In this document: positions 7,751 through 15,900 of the stretch, piece after piece | Numbering within the stretch: position 1 is the first letter of the stretch | Layout of the letters: the number at the start of each line of letters is the position of its first letter | From: DATFKA01 sp042095835 | Lineage (GTDB): Bacteria; Bacteroidota; Bacteroidia; Chitinophagales; Saprospiraceae | NCBI GenBank assembly: GCA_042095835.1 | Contig: JBELML010000105.1 | Location: 1 to 23,297, forward strand | Direction of reading: 5' to 3' | DNA length: 23,297 nucleotides | The notes under the pieces: generated by a model | Told to the model about the DNA's origin: nothing | What the model saw: only the letters and a program-made list of their open reading frames with translations | The model's database searches: none | Position numbers and translations under genes: made by a program

Positions 7751-8520
7751 TGGAGATTGTAATCATAGGTGCTGGCAAACTTGCCTGGCACCTAGCCAAA
7801 GCCTTGTTTGAACAAGAGCACCGAGTCTCCACGATATACAATAGGACACTCCGTAATGCCTTCGCACTAGCCGGTCACGTTGATGCGAAGGCTACAGATC
7901 AACTGGCCGAACTGCCTCAAGAAGCAGACCTGTATATTTTAGCCGTAGCAGATGCAGCGATTGAGGAGGTCGCCCAACAGATGAGTACACATGGATTTGA
8001 TCGGGTGGTGCATACCTCAGGGGCGACGACCTCGGCCCTACTCCAACCCTATTTTAGCCATTACGGTTGTTTTTATCCACTGATGAGTTTTAGCAAACAA
8101 AAGGCCGTTGATTTTCAGAAAATACCGCTCTGCATATATGGGAACCAAAAATCTTTTGAAGTTCAGCTACAAACTTTAGCGAGTCAGTTAAGTCAAGAGG
8201 TACATCGGCTCGATGATCAGCAACGCGCACAACTTCATATGGGAGCAGTTTTTGCCAACAACTTTGTTAATCACTGCTACCAAATCAGTCATCAGATTTT
8301 AAAAGATGCGCAGATTGATCCAATTATCCTAAATCCCATCATTCAGGAAACTGCCAAAAAAATCTTAGCAGCTCCACCTGCTGAAATGCAGACAGGGCCA
8401 GCAGTACGCGAGGATTGGCCTACGATAGAACGGCATCAAGCCTTGCTCAAGGACTATCCTAAATATCAAGAACTATACAACTTGATGACTAAATTGATTG
8501 TTGATTCCAAAAATACTTAA
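7750..8520 (+). CDS. Rossmann-like / DUF2520 domain protein
   Basis: The 256-residue cytoplasmic protein opens with a dinucleotide-binding strand and loop, MEIVIIGAGKLAWHLA, with GAGKLA at 7-12. It continues through an F420-dependent-reductase-like Rossmann domain containing LYILAVADAAIEEVA, and ends with an all-helical DUF2520 domain (about 120-250) with motifs such as FYPLMSFSK and the AVFANNFVNH helix. Bacteroidota homologues are annotated as Rossmann-like and DUF2520 proteins of unknown reaction; an NAD(P)-dependent oxidoreductase is the best guess. The ATG at 7750 overlaps the ccmF stop codon and gives the family-typical N-terminus, so a start farther upstream inside ccmF is rejected. 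It is followed by a small gene after five bases. Confidence 0.88.
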   Translation: MEIVIIGAGKLAWHLAKALFEQEHRVSTIYNRTLRNAFALAGHVDAKATDQLAELPQEADLYILAVADAAIEEVAQQMSTHGFDRVVHTSGATTSALLQPYFSHYGCFYPLMSFSKQKAVDFQKIPLCIYGNQKSFEVQLQTLASQLSQEVHRLDDQQRAQLHMGAVFANNFVNHCYQISHQILKDAQIDPIILNPIIQETAKKILAAPPAEMQTGPAVREDWPTIERHQALLKDYPKYQELYNLMTKLIVDSKNT

Positions 8521-8525
8521 GTAAT

Positions 8526-8804
8526 ATGCGAATTGTAGGAGAGATTCCACATCCGGTAATGAAGATTACCCTCTTCAAAATGGATACCAAGTACTCCATC
8601 AAATTTGAAGATGCACTATTTGAGCAGACTTATAAATTTAGGGAAGGCGACACAATCCAGTCTATTCAAGATATCTACAAATTAGTAGACGAATCTTTTC
8701 TAAAAGAAGTCGAGACAATTCTACAAAACATGAAAGCGCTATCTAGCTCCGCACTAGAAAAGGCTCGGAAAAACACCTTAGATGAATTCGAAGAAATTAT
8801 CTAA
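8526..8804 (+). CDS. small conserved Bacteroidota protein of unknown function
   Basis: The 92-residue soluble protein starts five bases after the DUF2520 gene and is probably the last gene of the ccmE operon. It begins MRIVGEIPHPVMKITLFKMD, followed by a strand-rich half (TKYSIKFEDALFEQTYKF) and a helical acidic C-terminal half. The IGEIPHPxxKIT-type start and EQTYKF block are familiar from short hypothetical proteins of Bacteroidota, but I know of no assigned function. There is no signal peptide, membrane segment or metal motif. The stop codon abuts the stop codon of the convergent gene on the other strand with no intervening base. Confidence 0.75.
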   Translation: MRIVGEIPHPVMKITLFKMDTKYSIKFEDALFEQTYKFREGDTIQSIQDIYKLVDESFLKEVETILQNMKALSSSALEKARKNTLDEFEEII

Positions 8805-8981
8805 CTAAATCTTTTTATCTAAAAGCGCCTCAATTTCTTTTTGGACTTCTTCGGCCTCTGCCATCTTTGCAGCATAGCCTTTGATGTCGCCGCTGCGTTG
8901 AATCTGCATCGCCTCTTCCAAAAGTTTTTCGTATTTCTTTTCTAAAGCTTTAACCGGATCTTTCTTAAATAAACCGAACAT
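8805..8981 (-). CDS. short DUF6435/Lacal_2735-like protein
   Basis: The protein starting at the ATG at 8981 has 58 residues and begins MFGLFKKDPVKALEKKYEKL, typical of a family of very short, Lys/Glu-rich helical proteins annotated as DUF6435 or Lacal_2735-like. The remainder (QRSGDIKGYAAKMAEAEEVQ) predicts a coiled helical hairpin. Their function is unknown. An upstream in-frame ATG at 9005 would add eight residues (MNPIKDNT) but lies outside the conserved MFGLFKK start, so it is rejected. A near-match to the -7 element (TATCCTTG, minus strand, 9017-9010) lies upstream. Confidence 0.72.
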   Translation of the reverse strand: MFGLFKKDPVKALEKKYEKLLEEAMQIQRSGDIKGYAAKMAEAEEVQKEIEALLDKKI

Positions 8982-9028
8982 AGTATTATCCTTTATTGGA
9001 TTCACCTAACAAGGATAAGGGGCATAAG

Positions 9029-9060
9029 TTGTTAAAATGACTAGAATTAATATAATTTTG
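9029..9060 (+). promoter_or_regulatory. promoter of the SprB/OmpA gene (TTG-N21-TAATTTTG)
   Basis: TTG at 9029-9031 and an exact -7 match TAATTTTG at 9053-9060 are separated by 21 bases, within the range for Bacteroidota housekeeping promoters. The predicted start near 9067 gives a leader of about 85 bases that contains a hairpin at 9092-9127. Confidence 0.55.
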
Positions 9061-9091
9061 TGCCCCAATTTGGAGTTTATAGCATAGTGGT

Positions 9092-9127
9092 GTTGTAGTG
9101 CCAGGTCCCTTCCAGCAGTACTACAGC
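9092..9127 (+). repeat. hairpin in the 5' leader of the SprB/OmpA gene
   Basis: GTTGTAGT (9092-9099) pairs with ACTACAGC (9120-9127), giving eight pairs including one G-T wobble around a 20-base loop. It sits wholly in the predicted leader, about 25 bases before the ATG. Role unknown; an mRNA structure or a protein-binding palindrome are both possible. Confidence 0.4.
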
Positions 9128-9151
9128 AGATTGCTAATAACAGAATGAAAT

Positions 9152-12100
9152 ATGAGAAAATTTTTTACCCTTCTTTTAACCACCTCCGTATATTTTTCGG
9201 CACTTGGACAAGAAGCTATGCGCGTGGTGCGCTGCGATGCAGTCGATAAGAATGCAAGCATACAGAATATCTATATCGATGAAGACAACCAGAAATGGGT
9301 GGGCAATGAACAAGGTTTGGTTCAAGTCCTGGATTTGGGACTGGGCAAAGTAATGGACCTTCCCGAAGATCAGACATCCGTTTATAAGCTACCTGGCGGG
9401 AATGCCAATGTCAACTTTTCTATTAAAGACTTTGAGCGCATAGCGGGCATCGAATTGAGTGGAAATAATAGGATAAGCTGTGCATATTATAATGCTCCTA
9501 GAAAAGAATTGTGGTTGGGAACCACCGAAAGTGGAGCTTTTAAATTGAGTACCAGCTCCAACTTAAAACTAATCAAATCCTATAATGCCAAAAATTCTAA
9601 ACTAAAGACCGATCAAATCAACACCATCAAAGCGGATCCTTTCGGCCGTATTTGGATAGGTACAAATGATGGCCTCCTCCTAGGGAAAGATGATAAATGG
9701 GAGCTATTAGAAAGATATTTTAATTTCACCAGTATCAAATTAGATAGTACGAATCGTACTTGGCTACTAGCGGATGATCTCATCGGCTATGTCTCCCGCA
9801 AGAAAAACTGGGTACCTGTTGAATTACCCGAAGCGGCATTAGATGGCCCGATTGTAGATTTCACTTTTGATACAAAAGGATATCTCTGGGTAGTCACAGA
9901 AGTGGTCGCCAGAATCGACCTTTCTAACGAGGATTATGATATTTATGGCCCTGCAGACTACTATACCAGCCAATATGCTACCCAAATCGAAACAGATCTC
10001 GACGGTGGCATTTGGGTGGCCACTGAAGACAAGGGATTATACCTCATCGAACCTGCCTCAGCAATGACCGTCAACGTACTCATTGATCAAGCTTTAGATT
10101 GTGCCGGCAGTCAAAATAATGCATCCCTAGCAGTAAGAGTTACTGGAGGGATTTCGCCTTTTGAGTACCAGTGGGAAGGTGATCTATCAGGTGAAAAACC
10201 TGGGAACTTGGGTCAAGGCACCTATATCGTAACTGTGACCGATAGCAGAGGAAACAGCAAGATTGCCAAAGCTGAAATTACAGACCCTTCTGTTAAAGCG
10301 AGCGTAGAAATGATTGAAAAAGAGTCGGGCCTCAATCAAAATAATGGGAAAGCAGAAGTCACAGCAAGTCAAGGACAATCTCCCTTCTCCTATGAATGGG
10401 ACAACGGCGAAAAGACCAAAACGGCTATCCAATTGACAGAAGGAAAGCACCAAGTGACAGTGACCGATGATAATGGCTGTACAACTGTCGTCGAAGTTGA
10501 AATGACCCGCATTATCGGCGAACTAGCCGTAGATATTGAGCAATCAGCAGAACTAAAATGTTATGGCGATAAAAATGCGACCCTTACTGCCCAAGTAGAA
10601 GGAGGAAAGGGGCCTTACCAATATATTTGGAGTAATGGAGCGACCAGTTCAAGCCTTGAAAATGTAGGTGCTGGCACCTATGCTGTATCTATTACCGATG
10701 GACAAGGAAAAACAAGCGAACAGACCTTAGAAGTCACTCAACCTGTAGAATTCAAGTCAGAAATAGAGATTATTGCTCCTGCGAGTACAGGTCAAAGAGA
10801 TGGTATAGCGACCTTAAAAATCGAAAATGGGAATAAGCCATTCAGATACCGCTGGAGTAATCGAGCTTCTTCAGATACTATTCGCAACTTGGCACCAGGT
10901 GATTATCAACTTACGGTCACCGATGCAAAAGGCTGTATTAGCTTCGCTGAAGCTACCGTCCAAGAAAACATCTTGGAATTAGGTGCCGAGATCGTATACA
11001 ATCAAAAGGTACAATGTTTCGGCCAACCTGAAGCCAACTTCAAAATTGTTCCTAAAGGTGGAAAAGGGCCTTACCAATTCCAATGGGATGGCACTACCCT
11101 CGCAGGCGACGGTTCACAAGGATTGCTTGCCGGTGAATACAAGGTGACCATCACCGACGCAACTGGCCAAAGTTTTGTAAAAGACATCATTATTGAAGAA
11201 CCAGCTGAAATTAAAGTAAACGCTAATATTATTAGTCCACCGTCTGTTGAGCAGGCAGATGGAATCGTAGAGATGGATGTACAAGGTGGTGTAGCTCCTT
11301 ACCAATATTCCTGGAATACTGGGCAAACGGCTGACAAAGTAGAAGGTCTCAAGGCTGGTCAATATACCGTCGAAGTAACCGATGCCAATGGCTGTATATC
11401 AACCAAAAACTTTGAACTAGATGAGAATATCCTCGAATTACAGGTGGACATCAATATTGCCGATTCCATCTTTTGTGGGGGCACTCCTACTGGAGCGCTT
11501 GTCGCTGAGGTAAAAGGCGGAAAGGGGCCTTTTAAATATTCTTGGAATGATGGATACAGTGAAAAGGAGCGCCAATCCTTGATCGCTGATTTTTACTATG
11601 TCACGGTAGAAGATGCCGTTGGTAATACTGCCAATTCTCAAATCAAGCTAGACCAACCACCACCACTTAATCTGAAAGTACAGGATGTCATAATGGCCAC
11701 AACCGACCAGACCGATGGGAAAGCCCTGGCAATAGCTAGTGGAGGAATTGAACCCTACACTTACCGATGGTCCAACGGAGAAACTAATGCTCAAGCCAAT
11801 CAACTACCTCCTGGAGATGTAAGTGTCATCGTAACTGATGCCAATGGCTGTGAAAAAGAAAATCAAGTCGAACTTGGAGAAGATGTACAACCTATCGTCT
11901 CTTCCATTGAAGTTATTCAACCGATTACTTGTGCTGGAGATCAGGATGCTACATTGGAGGTAAAAATTGAAGGTGGTAAAGGGCCTTTTAGTTATCAATG
12001 GAATCAAGGCGGGCTTTCGGGGGAAAGGGTCAATAATTTAGGAGCAGGTGCTTATTCTGTCACCATCACCGACGCTATTGGCCAAGAATCTATCGTCAAC

Positions 12101-12745
12101 TATGACTTGAGCGATCCAGATACCCTTCAGCTTACTCCTGGCCGATTATTTCCCTCCAACCCTGATGTAGCAGATGGTTTTTCGGACGCCATTGTCACCG
12201 GTGGAGAACCGACCTATACGTATCAATGGGACAATGGAGAAACCACCAAAGAGGCTGCCCGATTACCGATGGGCAACCATAGTTTGACGGTAACTGACCA
12301 AAGAGGCTGCCAAACGAGTGCAGCATTTGTGATTGGAGAAAAATTAATCCCGGGACTTTCCATGTCGAATATGGTTAAAAACGAGCGAATCCAAATGGAA
12401 AGGATTAAATTTGATACCGACAGCGATTCACTCAAAGCAGAATTCTTTCCGGTCTTAGACCAGGTTTATGAATTCCTAGTAAATAATCCGAATGTCAGTA
12501 TTGAAATTGGAGGTCATACCAACAACCTTCCTACCGATGAGTACTGTGATCAACTTTCTAGAGGAAGGGCCACCGCAGCAGCAAAGTACATCCTCGACAA
12601 AGGAAAGGAAGTAGGACAACCATTTAGTCTGACTAGAATCTTCTATAAAGGTTATGGTAAAAAAGATCCTTTATACGATAACAATACAGATGAAGGTTTA
12701 AGAAAAAATATTCGGATTGAAATGAAGATCATCAGTATCCGTTAG
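9152..12745 (+). CDS. exported protein with propeller-like N-terminus, ten SprB-type modules and a C-terminal OmpA domain
   Basis: The 1197-residue protein starts with a signal peptide (MRKFFTLLLTTSVYFSALGQ). Residues about 38-304 show at least five short blade-like motifs of the two-component-regulator-propeller type (ELWLGTTESG, GRIWIGTNDG, GGIWVATEDKG). Residues about 305-1063 are ten tandem SprB-type modules of about 76 residues with the pattern GG..PY.Y.W..G....L..G.Y.V.VTD..G. Residues about 1080-1197 are an OmpA-like peptidoglycan-binding domain: IKFDTDSDSL, IEIGGHTNNLPT, LSRGRATAAAKYI. The usual GHTD is GHTN and the usual NRRVE is NIRIE. No T9SS sorting domain is present, so it is probably held at the outer membrane/peptidoglycan with modules in the periplasm or at the surface. 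Function unknown; an adhesion- or gliding-like envelope role is inference. It has its own promoter. Confidence 0.9.
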   Translation: MRKFFTLLLTTSVYFSALGQEAMRVVRCDAVDKNASIQNIYIDEDNQKWVGNEQGLVQVLDLGLGKVMDLPEDQTSVYKLPGGNANVNFSIKDFERIAGIELSGNNRISCAYYNAPRKELWLGTTESGAFKLSTSSNLKLIKSYNAKNSKLKTDQINTIKADPFGRIWIGTNDGLLLGKDDKWELLERYFNFTSIKLDSTNRTWLLADDLIGYVSRKKNWVPVELPEAALDGPIVDFTFDTKGYLWVVTEVVARIDLSNEDYDIYGPADYYTSQYATQIETDLDGGIWVATEDKGLYLIEPASAMTVNVLIDQALDCAGSQNNASLAVRVTGGISPFEYQWEGDLSGEKPGNLGQGTYIVTVTDSRGNSKIAKAEITDPSVKASVEMIEKESGLNQNNGKAEVTASQGQSPFSYEWDNGEKTKTAIQLTEGKHQVTVTDDNGCTTVVEVEMTRIIGELAVDIEQSAELKCYGDKNATLTAQVEGGKGPYQYIWSNGATSSSLENVGAGTYAVSITDGQGKTSEQTLEVTQPVEFKSEIEIIAPASTGQRDGIATLKIENGNKPFRYRWSNRASSDTIRNLAPGDYQLTVTDAKGCISFAEATVQENILELGAEIVYNQKVQCFGQPEANFKIVPKGGKGPYQFQWDGTTLAGDGSQGLLAGEYKVTITDATGQSFVKDIIIEEPAEIKVNANIISPPSVEQADGIVEMDVQGGVAPYQYSWNTGQTADKVEGLKAGQYTVEVTDANGCISTKNFELDENILELQVDINIADSIFCGGTPTGALVAEVKGGKGPFKYSWNDGYSEKERQSLIADFYYVTVEDAVGNTANSQIKLDQPPPLNLKVQDVIMATTDQTDGKALAIASGGIEPYTYRWSNGETNAQANQLPPGDVSVIVTDANGCEKENQVELGEDVQPIVSSIEVIQPITCAGDQDATLEVKIEGGKGPFSYQWNQGGLSGERVNNLGAGAYSVTITDAIGQESIVNYDLSDPDTLQLTPGRLFPSNPDVADGFSDAIVTGGEPTYTYQWDNGETTKEAARLPMGNHSLTVTDQRGCQTSAAFVIGEKLIPGLSMSNMVKNERIQMERIKFDTDSDSLKAEFFPVLDQVYEFLVNNPNVSIEIGGHTNNLPTDEYCDQLSRGRATAAAKYILDKGKEVGQPFSLTRIFYKGYGKKDPLYDNNTDEGLRKNIRIEMKIISIR
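10067..12340 (+). repeat. tandem array of ten SprB-type modules arranged as five A-B pairs
   Basis: Ten units of about 227 bases lie in frame. Odd modules carry one Cys at their start (LDCAG, LKCYG, VQCFG, IFCGG, ITCAG) and, from module 3 on, GGKGP in the middle with the recurring DNA string GGGCCTT. Even modules lack that Cys but end in a G-C pair (DNGC, AKGC, ANGC, ANGC, QRGC). The repeating unit is therefore a dimer of about 150 residues present five times, consistent with growth by duplication of an A-B pair. Confidence 0.85.
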
Positions 12746-12914
12746 TAAGAGTAGGTCTAAATTTTGTTTTTGAAGCTAAAATTCGATGATTTTGGTTCTA
12801 AAAAAGGCAAAAAACGTAGATGATGCAGGGCATCAGCGAGGCTTTTTAACATATTTTAGAACCCAAAGGACGGATTTTAGCCCGAAGGATAATTTTTAGA
12901 TATACTCTAATCAA
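12742..12914 (+). repeat. palindromic intergenic element, copy 1 (REP/MITE-like)
   Basis: The gap between two large genes is almost entirely one imperfect palindrome. The strongest arms are GCTAAAATTCG (12775-12785) with GGTTCTAAAA (12794-12803), facing TTTTAGAACC (12854-12863) and CGGATTTTAGC (12871-12881). Weaker pairing (about 60%) continues ungapped out to 12742 and 12914. The centre holds GGCAAAAAACGTAG (12806-12819), a hairpin TGATGC-AGG-GCATCA (12821-12835) and GCTTTTTAAC (12841-12850). The same three blocks recur in reverse orientation at 19041-19250. There is no ORF inside. The left end overlaps the stop codon of the upstream gene and the right end stops eight bases before the next ATG. 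A 7-of-8 -7 match (TAATTTTT, 12890-12897) lies in the right arm. Confidence 0.75.
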
Positions 12915-12921
12915 GCATTCA

Positions 12922-15900
12922 ATGGCTTCGCTCAACAAGCAGACCAAACGCCTACTTTTGTTAGGACTATTTGTCCTTCTCCTAGCGGCTTGTGGTCTGC
13001 TTTTCTTTTTTCAAAGCTATATCCGAAACCAACTTTCTGACCAAGTCAAAGAGCGATTACAAACTGCGCTCCCCGATGGATACTTCATTGATTACGATTC
13101 ATTTGAAATCGATTGGACCGCTCAATCCTTGGATTTAACCGCTTTTAAGCTCAATCGACATGTAGAACATTTGGATGGAACAAAAGTATCTCTAATGATA
13201 CCCGAGATGTCGATCCGCCTACATTCGGTATGGGAAGCATTTATAGATAGAAGTCTACGCATAGAAGAGATCATCGTCGGTGCTCCAACCATCCAAGTTG
13301 AAAGTAGTCATGAAGGCCCAAATGAAAAAGGGCTCACCAATACCTCCTTCAATCTCCTAGAAGTGTTGGGCAATTATTTGTTCTCCATTGAGGTGGAAAA
13401 TATAGCCTTACAAAAAGCTGGTATCTCCTATAAAAGTGACGACGGCACCGCATTAGTACTTAGCGAAGTTGATCTTTTTATTGAGCAATTTAGAGTAGAC
13501 TCTACCCAACAAAAACAAGATATTTTTAATGCAAAAGGCATCAACTTACGTATTGCAGGAGATCGGTTTGAACTAGGAGACGGCTTTCACTGGTTTAGTT
13601 TTGATGATTGTACGCTATCGACTGAAGACTCAAGTCTGGTATTCAACAATCTCCATTTTCGCCCTATCGCGGATATGATGCTCTCTGCGGACTTTTACAA
13701 CGAGAGTCCATTATTTGATATCAAGGCTCCGCAGATTGTATTCCAAGGTATTGATTTTCAGTCATCCTATATTAATCAGAATTTTGCTATTCAATCTTTA
13801 CTCCTGGATGCTCCTGAGATCATTTATCGAGATGTTGATACCGGTCCACGAAAGGTCAAAGATTTATCAGAAGAGACCGCTTTGGACAGATTACTAGAGC
13901 AACTTTCTCCCCAAATCAATATAGAGCAGATCATCCTCCAAAATGCCAAACTCAATTTAGATTTCGAAAAGACTCGATCTAGGTTGCTAAATCTTGATAT
14001 CGATAGTATTGTACTTCATGATTTTGAATTAAATGCCGAGACTTTACTTTTTGATACTGCTCAATTTCCTTTCCGTGATTTGGAGCTATCCTTAAGTAAT
14101 GTTCGGCAAAAGCTGGGAGGAGACCTTACTGAAATTAACTTCTCTGATGTATTCTTGAGTACCATCAATAAGCGGATTGACGTACAAGATATCTTTGTGG
14201 GCAATCCCGATAATAAGGCTAAGGTGAGTATCCAAATCCCTCGCCTTAGCTTGGAAGGTTTAGATATTTTTGAGGTCCTACTAGATAATAGAATTGATGT
14301 ACAGCAATTGTCGATCTACGAGCCCTTTACTGCTATCCAGCTCGATAGTAATGAGGTAGATTCGACTGTGCTTCAGGAAGCGCCTCTGGAACGTGTCGCT
14401 CATTTTTTTCAAAATTTCTTTATCAAAGAGATTAAAGCTGCTCAAATCCATATCCATGACGGCAGGTTTCAACTGGATAGTTTATTACAGATAGGTAGTT
14501 ATCATTATACAGGTAGCCGTATTTTACTCAATGAAAAAGCCACCCAATGGGAAAAGATAATACCTCAATATCAGTTGAGTGCTAAAGATATCACCTATCA
14601 AATCGATCCTCAGCAGATAAGCGTAGATTCTCTATTTACGGATGGCGACGATCTACATCTTGATCAATGCGCGCTCCATTTTAACTTTCCTACCGATAGT
14701 ATCGACATCTCTATTCCTGCATTAGTCTTGAAATCTATTAATATGGATTCTTTACTACGTAGTCAAATCTGGGTCGATTCCCTCTTGGTCCTAGAACCGG
14801 TCATCACCTACGAGCAGCGTGGTAAAGCGGAAAGAAGGGAACAGCAGGAATTGCCCCTACAAATGGGCTTTCTACAAGTTGAAAATGCACAGCTCCAATA
14901 TCGTAACATTAAAAAGGACGAATTTCAACTAGCAGATATCTCTCTACAAGGGCATTATCGCCAACAACTTGAAATAGAAGATATTGATTTTAAATCCTTT
15001 GCTTACCTACCGATTGCGGGGACTCATCGGGTCAAATGGGAACAAGGGCGTATTAATTGGACAGATCAGTTAATCGATTTGAATAAAATCGAGCTACAAC
15101 CTATTCCCAATAGGAGTATTCAAGATTCTACTATACGTATTGAAAGACTGCGCTTAGAAGGTTTTGATCTAGAGCAGTTTCAGCAAAACCAAGCGTTTCA
15201 TATCAATAAGATTGCCTTAGAAAGGCCTGATTTCCACTGGCATTTGGAGGCTAGCTCAAAGGAAGACACCGCACAAAAAATCAGCTTACCTGATTTTGTA
15301 ATTGACACCCTACTATTGCTTCATACTGATCTCGAAGTGAAGCAAAAAAAGGATAGTAGTCAAATCAACATCAGGAATAGTACGGTGGCTGCATACGACC
15401 TTAATTCTGACCAATTGATGCAGCGGCAGCCCTTTTTCAGTGGTTTACTCTTCGAGAGTCAACAAGGTCTAAACTATAGAAATAATGCCTTTGCCCTAAG
15501 GTTTGGTCCGCTACTAATCAATAGTAATTTAGGCTTGATGCAAACCAATTATCTGGAATATATTCCATTACAATCCAGTCCTATTCAACACCTGTCATTT
15601 GAGGAGATCAGTTTGAATGGCATCCCCTCAAATGGGGTTCTATTCCAGGACAGCCTCCATATGGAAGGCTTTAATATCCAAGGTGGAAAGCTGATTTGGG
15701 ATTTGGATCACCAAAGGTCTGATACTAGTGAGCAGCAGCTTCGCTTCCCAAAACTATCTATTGACAAAGGTTATTTTGGCGATTTTGATGTTCAATTATT
15801 GAGGAAGAGAGATATCCATATTAAAGGTGTGCATATGGAGTTTGATAGCTTAAGTCTTGATAGCAGTACACTAATTAGAGACTTAGATGGAGCTTTCAGT

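Noticed and set aside
10067..12340. Regularly spaced DNA similarity considered as a CRISPR or satellite array
   Set aside because: The 227-base periodicity is protein-coding in one frame and reflects SprB-type modules; there are no identical short repeats with unique spacers.
12742..12914. Insertion sequence remnant
   Set aside because: No transposase fragment and no clear target-site duplication were seen, so a non-coding REP/MITE-like element is the more careful description.
12982..12993. Lipobox LAAC at residues 21-24 of the AsmA-like protein
   Set aside because: The hydrophobic segment continues through GLLFFF after the Cys, as in a membrane anchor, which is usual for this family.
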